Origin: Aeromonas caviae
Lineage (GTDB): Bacteria > Pseudomonadota > Gammaproteobacteria > Enterobacterales > Aeromonadaceae
Length of the DNA stretch: 64,000 nucleotides
Direction: 5' to 3'
Assembly: GCF_000819785.1 (NCBI RefSeq)
Contig: NZ_CDBK01000087.1
Location: 62,001 to 126,000 of the forward strand
The notes under the pieces were generated by a model. It saw only the letters and a program-made list of their open reading frames with translations, was not told where the DNA came from and searched no databases. Of the stretch, positions 1 to 8,659 are shown piece after piece (within the stretch, counting starts at the first letter, position 1; every line of letters begins with the position of its first letter). Both the position numbers and the translations under genes were made by a program.

Positions 1-1799
1 GCCCGGATCACCGGCAGGTTGAGCCCCACCACGAAGGAGCGGTCCAGCTTGATGGTGTCGATCGGCAACCGATTGAGGTAGGCAAGCGACGAGTAGCCCG
101 TCCCGAAGTCGTCGATGGCGATCTTGATCCCCTGCTCGCTCAGGGCGTCGAGGATCTCGATGCACCCCTTCATGTCGAGCATCAGCACCGTCTCGGTCAG
201 CTCCAGGGTCAGCAGTGCCGCCTCCACCGAGAATGCCTCGAGCAGTTGGGCCACCAGCTCCGGCAAACTGGCAGAGAGCTGAAAGCCCGAGAGATTGACC
301 GACACCGGCACCCTCACCCCGTCCTGTCGCTGCCACTCCCCCATCTGGGCCAATGCGGTGGAGAGCACCCAGCTTCCGATTTCCCGGATGAGCCCCATCT
401 CTTCGGCCAGCGGAATGAACTCCGCCGGCGACACATGGCCAAGCACGGGATTGTACCAGCGTACCAAGGCCTCGAAACCGATGACCCGACCTTGCGCCAC
501 ATCCACCTGGGGCTGATAGCGCAGGCTGAGCTCCCCCCGACCGACGGCCTTGGCCAGAAACTGCTTGAGGGTCAGCTTGCGATGCAGGCTTTGCTGCATG
601 CTGGGGGTGAAGCGCTGCCAGCGAAGCCGCCCCATCTGCTTGGCCTGGTACATGGCCATGTCGGCACGGGTGATGAGATTGTCGCCATCATCCGCGTCGT
701 CCGGGTAGATGGCGATGCCGATGCTGCCGCCGATGGTGACCTCGGGGACACCGCTCAGCTGCAGTGGCTTGCTCATCTGGGAGAGCATGAGATCCGCCAC
801 CTCCTGGGCCCGATCGCTCGCCTGGTTGAGGGGCACCAGGGCGGTGAACTCGTCCCCGCCAAGGCGCGCCAGCTCCACATCCCGCGGGCAGATCTGCTTG
901 AGCCGTCCGGCGACCCGCTCCAGCAGGCGATCCCCGGCCTTGTGGCCGTAGTTGTCATTGACCAGCTTGAAGTTGTCCAGATCCATGAACACCAGGGCAA
1001 AGCGCCCCCCGAGGCCGCAATAGGCTTCCAGGGATTTCATCAGGCCGTAGCGGTTGAGCAGCCCAGTGAGGGAGTCGTGCCAGGCCAGGTGGCGATGCTC
1101 CAGCTCTTCGAGCTTGCGATCCGTGATGTCCCGCATGGTCAGCAGGATCCGTGCCCCCTGCTGGATATGGCGAAACTGGTACTGGAACCAGCGCATCCCC
1201 TTCTGGGTGCGGCACTCCCCTTCGGCCACCACTTCGTCCAGACGGGAGAGGCGACGATAGAAGGCCTCGTCCGCACCGGAGAAGATCTGGGGCAGCGTCA
1301 GAATGCCGGTGCCAAAGCACATGTCGAAGTGATGGTTGCCGCTCTCGAGGCGCCCCTCGTTGTCAAAGAGACAGGCCAGGGTGTCGCCGGTGGCGAGGGA
1401 GGACTCCTGATAGAGGGTGTCGGCATCGATGACCGCTTCCGCCATCATCATCTGCCGTCCGGCAAGCTGGATCCCGGAAAGACGCAGATAAACCTGCTTC
1501 TTGACCCCCTTGGGCGAGAGGGTCCACCACTCGTTGTAACTGCGCTCCTGCTGGAAATCGCCGAGATAGCGCTGCAGCAGCAGATCGATGGCGGCGGCCA
1601 TGTCGGCGGAGAAATCCCGGGACTTCAGCTCGGCCAGGGAGCTCGCCTCCCAGAGCCCGAGGGCAGCATCGTTGGCCCAGTAAATATGATGACGCTGGAT
1701 GTCATAGACCCAGACAGGCGTGTGGAGGACATCCATCACGGTGAGCAGGCGTTCGTCTAGCGTATTCATGTTGAGTGATGATTCATGCTGAAAGCTCAT
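1..1799 (-). CDS. PAS-GGDEF-EAL bifunctional c-di-GMP signalling protein (3' end outside window)
   Basis: Reading the minus strand from ATG at 1799 gives about 599 residues without a stop to the window edge. A PAS-like N-terminus of about 230 residues is followed by a GGDEF domain with an intact GGDEF signature at residues 314-318. An EAL domain follows, with EAL at 443-445 (GFEALVRW) and later DDFGTGYSSL. The family makes c-di-GMP with GGDEF and hydrolyses it with EAL. Both active-site signatures look intact, so either or both activities are possible. No RxxD inhibitory site lies at the usual place before GGDEF. No hydrophobic segment was seen, so it is probably cytoplasmic. A second in-frame ATG lies at 1769, and neither start has a convincing Shine-Dalgarno. 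The last part of the EAL domain lies beyond base 1. Confidence 0.9.
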   Translation of the reverse strand, partial: MSFQHESSLNMNTLDERLLTVMDVLHTPVWVYDIQRHHIYWANDAALGLWEASSLAELKSRDFSADMAAAIDLLLQRYLGDFQQERSYNEWWTLSPKGVKKQVYLRLSGIQLAGRQMMMAEAVIDADTLYQESSLATGDTLACLFDNEGRLESGNHHFDMCFGTGILTLPQIFSGADEAFYRRLSRLDEVVAEGECRTQKGMRWFQYQFRHIQQGARILLTMRDITDRKLEELEHRHLAWHDSLTGLLNRYGLMKSLEAYCGLGGRFALVFMDLDNFKLVNDNYGHKAGDRLLERVAGRLKQICPRDVELARLGGDEFTALVPLNQASDRAQEVADLMLSQMSKPLQLSGVPEVTIGGSIGIAIYPDDADDGDNLITRADMAMYQAKQMGRLRWQRFTPSMQQSLHRKLTLKQFLAKAVGRGELSLRYQPQVDVAQGRVIGFEALVRWYNPVLGHVSPAEFIPLAEEMGLIREIGSWVLSTALAQMGEWQRQDGVRVPVSVNLSGFQLSASLPELVAQLLEAFSVEAALLTLELTETVLMLDMKGCIEILDALSEQGIKIAIDDFGTGYSSLAYLNRLPIDTIKLDRSFVVGLNLPVIR

Positions 1800-1905
1800 G
1801 GTCGAACCAGTCGCTTGCGCCCCCTGACAGGAGCATTCACGCTGGTACAAAATCCGTTCCGGCCCATAATCGGATAACAAACGGATGAAAAAAGGCCGAA
1901 ATCAT

Positions 1906-2607
1906 ATGAAAACGCTACATGTGATCCCCATGGTACGAAGAAATGGACTCACACTGGTATTGTTGGGCATGGTGGTAACCATTGCTATGATTTTTATACT
2001 TTTTTTTCTTCGTGAACAACTACTAATCCCCGCCATTTCCCTCCTCCTGGCGGGCCTGATGACAATTCTTGTCGGGGTTTGGAAACTGGGTGAGCCTCAT
2101 TTTAGTCTCTCTTTGTGTCAGGACTGCCTGCAATACCATCACAAGTACGGCGGCTGGATCCTGAAATGGAGAAATATTCAGCGAATTGACCAACCACGTA
2201 TCCATTTGGGGTGGGATCTGGTGGACCTGCCCTACATTGGTCTGAAAATAAAGGATTACGACGCTTTTTTGACGCTGATCACACCCCGGCTCGCCGTCCG
2301 TCTGCTGACCGAGCAGCGCGCCGTGCTGATGCAGGCCATGCGAAGCGAGCGCCCCGACTGCCCGACCGGAGGGTGCGGCAGTGGGCTCCTGGGAGAGGGA
2401 CTGCTGGAGGAGAGCCGCTTCTGCTCACCCTCCGGCCAGCGCTATGAGGGGGTGATCGCCATGCTCGGCAACCGCATGGCACGGCTGCGTGACCTGCTGG
2501 GGTACGATCTGCTGGTGCCCGACAACAGCCTGGACAGATCCCCGGAAGATTTCGTCCATCTGCTCCAGCAATACCAGCGCGAGTCGAATCTAATCCAGAT
2601 CAATTAA
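1906..2607 (+). CDS. DUF2982-like two-helix membrane protein of unknown function
   Basis: This is a 233-residue protein from ATG 1906, with an in-frame ATG upstream at 1885. A basic N-terminus is followed by two adjacent hydrophobic segments, at about residues 15-36 and 40-58, then a long soluble C-terminal part. The soluble part contains a CxxC pair (CQDC) and a Cys/Gly-rich stretch (CPTGGCGSG). This arrangement resembles DUF2982 proteins of Vibrio, Shewanella and Aeromonas, recalled from memory. No enzymatic motif is visible. The first half is clearly more AT-rich than flanking genes. Start 1906 was preferred because the hydrophobic segments follow it closely. An AAAGG lies about 11 bases upstream, so either start remains possible. 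It stands alone between a divergent GGDEF/EAL gene and a LysR regulator. Confidence 0.7.
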   Translation: MKTLHVIPMVRRNGLTLVLLGMVVTIAMIFILFFLREQLLIPAISLLLAGLMTILVGVWKLGEPHFSLSLCQDCLQYHHKYGGWILKWRNIQRIDQPRIHLGWDLVDLPYIGLKIKDYDAFLTLITPRLAVRLLTEQRAVLMQAMRSERPDCPTGGCGSGLLGEGLLEESRFCSPSGQRYEGVIAMLGNRMARLRDLLGYDLLVPDNSLDRSPEDFVHLLQQYQRESNLIQIN

Positions 2608-2689
2608 ACGCCGGATTGCGCTTGCCAAGCCCGGTGACTCTTCATAAGGTCACTGGCTTGTTACAGTCAGAACACCCCCTAAAACCGCT

Positions 2690-3634
2690 ATGAAGTACAT
2701 CGAAGAGTTCTATCTGTTCGTCAAGGTGGTGCAAGAGGGCGGTTTCTCCCACGCCGCCGCTGCGCTGGGCATGCCGACCGGCACCATCAGTCGACGTATC
2801 TCCCAACTGGAAGAGCAGCTCGGATGCAGCCTGCTGCACAGATCCACCCGCAAGCTGCGTCTCACCGACGAAGGGCTGCGCTATTACGAGCGCCTCTGTA
2901 CCCCCCTTGCGGAAATAGAGCAGGCCACCGGCGAAATCCGGGGTGAGGAGACGGACATCAGCGGCCTCATCCGCCTCGCGGCCCCCATCGCCCTCTCCAA
3001 CACCATCCTGGTCGACATGCTGGCGGACTTCGGCCTGCGCTATCCCGGGGTACAGTTTGACATCCGCCAGTCCAACGATCATGCCCTCCAGGCGGATCAG
3101 GACAGGGACCTGGTCTTTTTCAACGGCGAGCTTCCCCAGACCCTGCCCAACGCCCTCTGTCTGGGTCACATCCAGTACGGTCTGTTCGCCTCCCCCCTCT
3201 ATCTGGAGAAGATGGGGGTGCCCTCCCACCCGACCCAGCTGGAAGAGCACGATCTCATCTATTGCTGGCCCCACCAGCACTGGCAACTGAGCGGGCGGGA
3301 CGAACAGACGATCTGCATCAAACGCACACCCCGCCTTTGCATCGACCAGACCCAGGCCGCCGTACGAGCAGCCCAGCGCCACCTCGGCATCGTCAACGCC
3401 CCGCAGCACTATGTGCATCCCTTCCTGCAAGATGGTCAGCTCGTCCCCGTCCTGCCTGACTGGCAGTCGGGAAAACGTCCCTTCTACATGCTCCATTGCC
3501 AGCCCCGGTTCACCCCGTTGCGTGTTAAGATGTTCGCCGATTTCGTCGAGAAGCACTCCGAGCGCTATCGCACCCGCCAGCAGAACGATCAATTTTCACC
3601 GGTGCAGCCGCTGCCCGTTGCATCTGACGGCTGA
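2690..3634 (+). CDS. LysR-family transcriptional regulator
   Basis: This 314-residue protein has the classical LysR layout. A winged helix-turn-helix at residues 1-60 (FSHAAAALGMPTGTISRRIS) is followed by a linker helix and a periplasmic-binding-protein-like effector domain from about 90 to 300. Within the family it resembles the CrgA/AaeR-like group, where the N-terminus often starts MxxLxxFxxFVxVVexGSF. LysR proteins usually regulate a divergent or adjacent gene. Here the nearest genes are co-directional: DUF2982 upstream and the receiver-CheC gene 46 bases downstream. The target therefore cannot be read from context. No clear Shine-Dalgarno precedes the ATG. Confidence 0.9.
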   Translation: MKYIEEFYLFVKVVQEGGFSHAAAALGMPTGTISRRISQLEEQLGCSLLHRSTRKLRLTDEGLRYYERLCTPLAEIEQATGEIRGEETDISGLIRLAAPIALSNTILVDMLADFGLRYPGVQFDIRQSNDHALQADQDRDLVFFNGELPQTLPNALCLGHIQYGLFASPLYLEKMGVPSHPTQLEEHDLIYCWPHQHWQLSGRDEQTICIKRTPRLCIDQTQAAVRAAQRHLGIVNAPQHYVHPFLQDGQLVPVLPDWQSGKRPFYMLHCQPRFTPLRVKMFADFVEKHSERYRTRQQNDQFSPVQPLPVASDG

Positions 3635-3680
3635 TGACCCACACTTAGCGCAATCCTCGTTGCACAGGTCGGCTAACACT

Positions 3681-4703
3681 ATGAATGTATTGATATGTGA
3701 TGACTCCGGGTTCGCGCGCAAACAGCTGGTGCGCGCCCTGCCCGCCGATTGGGATGTCACCTTGCACCAGGCCGCGGACGGGCTGGAAGGGGTCGAGCAG
3801 ATCCTGATGGGGCACGGGGACCTGATCTTTCTCGATCTCACCATGCCGGAGATGGACGGATATGGGGTTCTCGAGACCCTCAAGCGAGAAGGGGTGCGCA
3901 GCAAGGTGATCGTGGTTTCCGGCGACATCCAGCCGGAAGCCCATGAGCGTGTCATGGCCCTTGGCGCCCTCGATTTCATCAAGAAGCCGGCCTCCCCGGA
4001 CACCCTCCTTGCCCTGCTCAAGCGCCACGGTCTGTGGCAATCGGCCACCCAGGTGACGGCCATCCAGCCCCAGCCCGTCGCCAGCCACCAGGCTGCCCAG
4101 AGCAGCATCCAGTTCACCCCCGAGCTGCGGGATGTCTATCAGGAACTGGCCAACGTCGCCATGGGCCAGGGGGCGGATCTGCTGGCCCGCCTGCTCGGCG
4201 CCTTCGTGCTGCTCCCCATCCCCAACGTCAACGTGCTGGAGGTCTCCGAGCTGCACATGGCGCTCTCGGCCGCCGCCGAGTCGGAGACGCTCTCTGCGGT
4301 CTGTCAAGGCTTCATCGGGGCCGGGATCGCCGGGGAGGCCCTGCTGCTGTTCCACGATGCCAGCTTCCAGGACCTGGCCCGCCTGATGAACCATCAGGGG
4401 GAGCTGGATCACGGCGCCGAACTGGAACTGCTGATGGACACCGCCAACGTGCTGATCGGTGCCTTCCTGCGCGGCTACGCCAACCAGCTCGACACCCCTT
4501 TTAGCCAGGGTCACCCCGTGGTGCTGGGCCAGCACAGGCCCATTCAGGATCTCATTCGGACCAACCAGAGCCGCTGGCGCCGCACTCTGGCCATCGAGAT
4601 CAACTATCGGGTGCAGGGCTATGCGGTGCAGTGCGATCTCTTGCTGCTGTTTACCGAAGATTCCATCGCCACCATGAACAACAAGATCATGCACATGCTC
4701 TGA
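3681..4703 (+). CDS. Response regulator receiver fused to CheC-like phosphatase domain
   Basis: This is a 340-residue protein. Residues 1-120 form a receiver domain with acidic D7/D8, phospho-acceptor D52 (FLDLTMPEMDG), S80 and the conserved lysine at K101. A linker leads to a C-terminal CheC/CheX-like domain at about 145-340. CheC-family phosphatases remove phosphate from CheY through an E-xx-N...P signature. The first copy here is canonical: E155-L-A-N158 with a proline 23 residues after the Asn. The second copy reads D-T-A-N with irregular proline spacing and looks degenerate. A long upstream extension of the frame was rejected because the receiver starts exactly at this ATG. It probably forms a two-gene unit with the PAS protein starting 32 bases downstream. 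Likely role: phosphorylation-controlled dephosphorylation of a CheY-like partner. Confidence 0.85.
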   Translation: MNVLICDDSGFARKQLVRALPADWDVTLHQAADGLEGVEQILMGHGDLIFLDLTMPEMDGYGVLETLKREGVRSKVIVVSGDIQPEAHERVMALGALDFIKKPASPDTLLALLKRHGLWQSATQVTAIQPQPVASHQAAQSSIQFTPELRDVYQELANVAMGQGADLLARLLGAFVLLPIPNVNVLEVSELHMALSAAAESETLSAVCQGFIGAGIAGEALLLFHDASFQDLARLMNHQGELDHGAELELLMDTANVLIGAFLRGYANQLDTPFSQGHPVVLGQHRPIQDLIRTNQSRWRRTLAIEINYRVQGYAVQCDLLLLFTEDSIATMNNKIMHML

Positions 4704-4735
4704 CCGTCCCGCGGCAGCAACCACCAGGAGTGACC

Positions 4736-5167
4736 ATGGACATTCGGGAATTTCATTGGCTGATGAACATCGTCCAGAATCTGGACGTGGGGCTGGTCGT
4801 GCTCGACAGGGAGTACCGGATCCAGGTGTGGAACGGCTTCATGGAGAGTCACAGCGGCCGGCTGGCAGGCGAGGTGCGCGATCAAGGGCTGTTCTCGCTC
4901 TTCCCCGATGTGGACAAGGCCTGGTTCGAGCGCAAGGCCAACATGGTATTCAAGCTCAACAACCGTGCCTTCAGCACCTGGGAGCAGCGCCCCTACCTGT
5001 TGCGTTTCTCCAACTACCGCCCCATCACGGGATCGGCCCCCTACATGTACCAGAACCTGACCCTGGTGCCGCTGGCCGACTTCGCCGGAGAGGTCACCCA
5101 TCTGGCCATCATGATCTATGACGCCACCGACGAGGCCATGCTGATCACCGGCCAGCGCCAGGGATGA
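4736..5167 (+). CDS. Small PAS-domain protein
   Basis: This 143-residue protein is essentially one PAS fold. The N-terminal helix and first strands (NLDVGLVVLDREYRIQVWN) are typical of PAS sensors that bind a small ligand or a protein partner. No kinase, GGDEF or HTH domain is attached, so it should act through a partner. The obvious partner is the receiver-CheC protein encoded 32 bases upstream. The ATG is fixed by an AGGAG Shine-Dalgarno at 4726-4730, five bases before the start. The gene ends 14 bases before a strong hairpin terminator and is convergent with ltaE. Confidence 0.85.
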   Translation: MDIREFHWLMNIVQNLDVGLVVLDREYRIQVWNGFMESHSGRLAGEVRDQGLFSLFPDVDKAWFERKANMVFKLNNRAFSTWEQRPYLLRFSNYRPITGSAPYMYQNLTLVPLADFAGEVTHLAIMIYDATDEAMLITGQRQG

Positions 5168-5181
5168 CCGACCCTGCCATG

Positions 5182-5215
5182 ACAACAAGGGCGCCCGATG
5201 GCGCCCTTGTTGTTG
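5182..5215. terminator. Bidirectional rho-independent terminator
   Basis: A perfect inverted repeat (arms 5182-5195 and 5200-5213, core AAGGGCGCC / GGCGCCCTT, loop CGAT) lies between the convergent PAS gene and ltaE. The AAC/GTT ends give weak U-tracts in both directions. Confidence 0.75.
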
Positions 5216-5230
5216 CGATGGAGAATGGCG

Positions 5231-6247
5231 TCAGCCACTCAGATACTCGGTGAAGGCGTCGATCACCTCGTCGATGTCATCGTCGGTGATCTGCAGGTGG
5301 GTCACCAGCCTGAGTTCCCCGTAGCCGGAGAAGAGAATACCGCGCTCCTTCATGAAACCCAGCAAGGTGGCGGGATCCCCCTGGGTCAGGCGCAGGAATA
5401 CCATGTTGGTCTGCACCTCCCCCAAGTTGAGTGCGATGCCTGGCAACGCGGCCAGCCCCTCTGCCAGACGCCTGGCGCGGCGATGATCATCCGCCAGCCG
5501 GGCAACGTGCTGATCCAGCGCGAACAGGGCGGCCTGGGCCAGGATCCCTCCCTGGCGCATGCCGCCCCCCAGCATCTTGCGCAGCCGCCTGGCACGGGCG
5601 ATGAACGCAGCCGATCCCACCAGCAGGGACCCCACCGGCGCCCCCAGTCCCTTGGAGAGGCAGACGGAGATGCTGTCAAAAGGCGCCGCGATGGCGGCCA
5701 CCGGCTCCCCGCTTGCCACCACCGCATTGAAGAGGCGAGCCCCGTCCAGGTGAAGCTTCAGCCCCTTCTCGTCGACGAATTCGCGCATGGCGCGCAGGTA
5801 GGTCAATGGCAGCACCTTGCCGTTATGGGTATTTTCCAGGCAGACGAGGCGCGTCTGGACGAAATGGGGATCATCGGGAGCGATGGCCCCCCGCACATCC
5901 TCGATGGCCAGGGTGCCGTCCGCCTGCATGGGGACGGATTGCAGGGCCACCGAGCCCAGCACGGCAGAGCCCTGGGCCTCGTAGCGATAGATGTGGGAGG
6001 CCGCCCCCAGCACGGCCCCTTCCCCACGCTGGCAGTGACTCATCATGGCCAGCAGGTTGGACATGGTGCCGGAGGGCACGAACAGGGCCGCCTCCTTGCC
6101 AAGCAGTTCGGCGCCGCGGCGCTCCAGCGCATTGATGCTGGGATCTTCCCCATAGACATCGTCTCCCACCTCGGCATGCAGCATGCTCTGGCGCATGGCT
6201 TCCGTGGGCTGGGTCACGGTATCACTTCGTAAATCGATATAGCGCAT
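5231..6247 (-). CDS. ltaE: Low-specificity L-threonine aldolase
   Basis: This 338-residue enzyme belongs to the PLP fold-type I threonine aldolase family, which cleaves L-threonine and L-allo-threonine to glycine and acetaldehyde. Visible family marks are the N-terminal [13 protein letters not shown]85, D168 in [10 protein letters not shown] and the PLP-binding lysine K199 in [13 protein letters not shown]. Length matches E. coli LtaE (333). The frame stays open well upstream of 6247. The start was set there because the conserved N-terminus begins at that ATG and an AGGAGG-type Shine-Dalgarno precedes it. It shares a terminator with the convergent PAS gene. The SDR gene ends 87 bases upstream, so the two may be cotranscribed. 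Confidence 0.93.
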   Translation of the reverse strand: MRYIDLRSDTVTQPTEAMRQSMLHAEVGDDVYGEDPSINALERRGAELLGKEAALFVPSGTMSNLLAMMSHCQRGEGAVLGAASHIYRYEAQGSAVLGSVALQSVPMQADGTLAIEDVRGAIAPDDPHFVQTRLVCLENTHNGKVLPLTYLRAMREFVDEKGLKLHLDGARLFNAVVASGEPVAAIAAPFDSISVCLSKGLGAPVGSLLVGSAAFIARARRLRKMLGGGMRQGGILAQAALFALDQHVARLADDHRRARRLAEGLAALPGIALNLGEVQTNMVFLRLTQGDPATLLGFMKERGILFSGYGELRLVTHLQITDDDIDEVIDAFTEYLSG

Positions 6248-6333
6248 GTCATCCTCCTGATGCAGGACGATGACATTAACCAGCCGACACCCGGCTGGCA
6301 AGAAACAGCAAGCGGGAATGTGAGCCCGGCGGC

Positions 6334-7041
6334 TCACCAGGGCAGCGACTGACCCTGCAGATCCACGAAACGGCCCGAGTGCGCCGGCGTCAGTGTGGCC
6401 ATCAGATCCAGCAGGCGGACGGCGACCTCGGCGGGGTCCTGCAGCAGGGCGGGATCCATCTCCTGAAGAAAAGGTTGCTGCATGGGGGTATTCATGAGGC
6501 CGGGATGCACGGTGATGACACCGGCGCCGGGAAAACGTCCGGCCCACTCACCCGCCAGGATCCGGGATCCCATGTTGAGGGCGGCCTTGCTCATACGGTA
6601 GCTGTAGTGGCACATGGCCTCCTGGCCCCCCTCCTCCAGGCTTCCCGCCCGATCCGAGAGGGTGCAGAGCCAGAGCGTGCTCTGGGGCATCATGCGCCGA
6701 CTGAGGTTGGCACCAAGGGCCAGGTGGGGCCAGGCATTGGCCAGCAGACTCTCTTCAAGCCATTGGGGGGTCACCTCCTCCACCCGCCGCTCCGGCATGT
6801 GGGCAAGATCATGGAGCAGGCCTATGGTGTTGATCACTACCGTCGGCAGGGTGGTGCTGTCATAGAGGGTGAAGAGGGCCTCAAAAGAGAGCGAGTCCAC
6901 CTCCTGCAGCGGAAAGTAGCAGGCGGGGTCCAGCCCCCTGGGCAGTTGCCTGCCCGCCAGCAACCACTCTTCTCCCCGTCTGGCCAGCTCCCGTGCCAGC
7001 GCACTGCCCAACCCGCCACTGCCCAGGATCAGATAGCTCAT
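6334..7041 (-). CDS. SDR-family NAD(P)-dependent oxidoreductase
   Basis: This 235-residue protein is a short-chain dehydrogenase/reductase. A glycine-rich nucleotide-binding loop at the N-terminus reads [13 protein letters not shown], a variant of TGxxxGxG. A candidate catalytic Ser lies in [10 protein letters not shown] and the YxxxK pair in YRMSKAALN. The substrate cannot be told from sequence. The overall form resembles the CsgA/YciK-like atypical SDRs. A GTG start at 7065 would add eight residues. ATG 7041 was chosen because AAGGA sits seven bases upstream and the Rossmann strand begins directly after it. It lies upstream of ltaE on the same strand. Confidence 0.85.
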   Translation of the reverse strand: MSYLILGSGGLGSALARELARRGEEWLLAGRQLPRGLDPACYFPLQEVDSLSFEALFTLYDSTTLPTVVINTIGLLHDLAHMPERRVEEVTPQWLEESLLANAWPHLALGANLSRRMMPQSTLWLCTLSDRAGSLEEGGQEAMCHYSYRMSKAALNMGSRILAGEWAGRFPGAGVITVHPGLMNTPMQQPFLQEMDPALLQDPAEVAVRLLDLMATLTPAHSGRFVDLQGQSLPW

Positions 7042-7116
7042 CTGCGTGTCCTTGGATTTGATCACTGCTTAGAGGGTATCAGAAGAATGGCGGACTGCCG
7101 GGAGCCCCCGTCAGGC

Positions 7117-7524
7117 TCAGGCCTCGGCCAGATGGCGCCCAAACTCCCGCGCCCGGGCCAGGTCCAGAAAACCGTCCGCCTGCTTGTGGCTGCGCAGGAA
7201 CTGGTAATAGGCGAGCAGGGTCACCAGTTGCTCCTCGTCCGGCATGGGCTTTCCCGGACGGGTCTCCTGCACCAGCGACCCCGCCGCCGCCAGCGCGTCC
7301 CTGTCCACCACCTCGGCCTGACGATAGAGATACCCGCAACCGGTGGCGAGCCACTCCAGCGAGCAGTTGGCTCCCATGGCAATCTGGTTCGCCTTGCCAA
7401 GGCCGGGCTCGGCCCCTTTCAGATACTTGCGGATCAGGGCTTCACTCAACCCCACCTTGCGGGCAAAGGCGCTCACGCTCCCCTCCCCAATAAGGCTTTG
7501 CAGCCTGGCGGCAAATCCTTCCAT
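7117..7524 (-). CDS. Helix-turn-helix (XRE/CI-like) DNA-binding protein
   Basis: This is a 135-residue protein. Residues 1-60 contain a lambda-repressor-like helix-turn-helix (VSAFARKVGLSEALIRKYL, then PGLGKANQIA). Residues 60-135 are a short alpha-helical tail of unknown role. No peptidase or S24 domain is present, so it is not a LexA-type repressor. ATG 7524 was chosen over the longer start at 7548 because a strong AGGAG Shine-Dalgarno lies eight bases before it. It is divergent from the ydhF-type reductase across a 166-base region with overlapping palindromes at 7582-7595. Autoregulation or control of the reductase is an inference. It lies directly upstream of the SDR gene. Confidence 0.8.
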   Translation of the reverse strand: MEGFAARLQSLIGEGSVSAFARKVGLSEALIRKYLKGAEPGLGKANQIAMGANCSLEWLATGCGYLYRQAEVVDRDALAAAGSLVQETRPGKPMPDEEQLVTLLAYYQFLRSHKQADGFLDLARAREFGRHLAEA

Positions 7525-7581
7525 CACCCCTTCTCCTCTCACTGACACCGGGATCTTGACCCGTCGGAGTCAGAACCATAG

Positions 7582-7595
7582 TTCGAATTCGCGAA
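7582..7595. promoter_or_regulatory. Overlapping palindromes in divergent HTH/ydhF promoter region
   Basis: The stretch contains TTCGAA, GAATTC and TTCGCGAA, three overlapping self-complementary elements in 14 bases. They lie between a DNA-binding protein gene and the divergent reductase. An operator role is inferred from position only. Confidence 0.3.
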
Positions 7596-7690
7596 GGGGG
7601 CATTATTGCCTTGTCCGCCGGAAGAGACCAAGATGCTGGCACATGATTTTGCCCCTTTCTTTTCGCATTGTTATCTCCAGAGGAGTCACC

Positions 7691-8590
7691 ATGTCCGTAT
7701 CCCGTCTGGCCCTGCATGAGCAAGGCCCCACCTTCTCCCGCCTCATCATGGGCTACTGGCGCCTGATGGAGTGGCAGCTCTCCCCCACCGCCCTGCTGGA
7801 CCTGATGAAATATCACCTTGATCTCGGGGTCACCACCATCGATCACGCCGACATCTACGGTGGCTACCAATGCGAGGAGGCCTTCGGCCATGCCCTGCGC
7901 CTGGAACCCTCCCTGCGCGATCGCATGGAGATCGTCAGCAAGTGCGGCATCGCCCTCACCGCCAATCCGGCCCACGCCCTGAATCACTACAACACCGGCA
8001 AGGGACACATCGTCGCCAGTGCCGAAGCCTCCTTGCAAAAGCTCGGCACCGATCATCTGGATCTGTTGCTGATCCATCGCCCCGACCCCTTGATGAACGC
8101 CGACGAGGTGGCCGACGCCTTCATCACCCTCAAGCAGGCAGGCAAGATCAAGCACGCCGGGGTCTCCAACTTCACGCCCCACCAGTTCGCCCTGCTGCAA
8201 TCCCGCCTGCCCTTCCCCCTGGTCACCAACCAGCTGGAGATCTCCCCGCTCCATCAGGAGGGGACGCTGGATGGTGCCCTGGATCAATGCCAGCAACTGC
8301 GCATCAAGCCCATGGCCTGGTCCTGCCTTGGCGGCGGGCGGCTGTTCCATGCCCCCGACTATGCCCCGCTGCGGTCGGAACTCGAGCAGATCCGCCAGGA
8401 GGTGGGCGCCGACTGTCTGGAGCAGGTGGTCTACGCCTGGGTGATGATGCTGCCGAGTCAGCCGCTGCCCCTCATCGGCTCCGGCAAACGGGAGCGGATC
8501 GCCGCCGCTGTGGCAGCCGAGTCCATTGAGCTCACTCGCCAGCAGTGGTTCCGCATCCGCAAGGCCGCTCTGGGTTATGACGTTCCCTGA
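7691..8590 (+). CDS. ydhF: Aldo/keto reductase, YdhF type
   Basis: This 299-residue NADPH-dependent aldo/keto reductase matches E. coli YdhF in length and pattern. It shows the family signature TTIDHADIYGGYQCEEAFG near residues 48-66, the catalytic Tyr within it, the lysine in EIVSKCGI, and LLLIHRPDP. The C-terminal IGSGKRERI motif contacts the cofactor phosphate in this family. Its physiological substrate is not known. The ATG is fixed by AGGAG six bases upstream. It is monocistronic, with a good terminator 24 bases after the stop. It diverges from the HTH regulator gene, which may control it. Confidence 0.9.
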   Translation: MSVSRLALHEQGPTFSRLIMGYWRLMEWQLSPTALLDLMKYHLDLGVTTIDHADIYGGYQCEEAFGHALRLEPSLRDRMEIVSKCGIALTANPAHALNHYNTGKGHIVASAEASLQKLGTDHLDLLLIHRPDPLMNADEVADAFITLKQAGKIKHAGVSNFTPHQFALLQSRLPFPLVTNQLEISPLHQEGTLDGALDQCQQLRIKPMAWSCLGGGRLFHAPDYAPLRSELEQIRQEVGADCLEQVVYAWVMMLPSQPLPLIGSGKRERIAAAVAAESIELTRQQWFRIRKAALGYDVP

Positions 8591-8613
8591 GTCTGCACCA
8601 GACCCTGAAAACA

Positions 8614-8643
8614 AAAACGGCATGGAGGATTCCATGCCGTTTT
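8614..8643 (+). terminator. Rho-independent terminator after ydhF
   Basis: A 13-bp perfect stem (AAAACGGCATGGA with its complement, loop GGAT) ends in a T-run. It sits just after ydhF and, read on the other strand, just after the RRM gene, so it can serve both. Confidence 0.85.
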
Positions 8644-8659
8644 CCGTTATCGAGACGAT

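Noticed and set aside
773-1320. Possible frameshift in the GGDEF-EAL gene
   Set aside because: Short ORFs on the minus strand suggested breakage, but they are in other frames. One uninterrupted frame runs from 1799 to the window edge.
246-1760. 504-codon plus-strand open frame
   Set aside because: It is opposite the PAS-GGDEF-EAL gene, whose motifs are intact on the minus strand.
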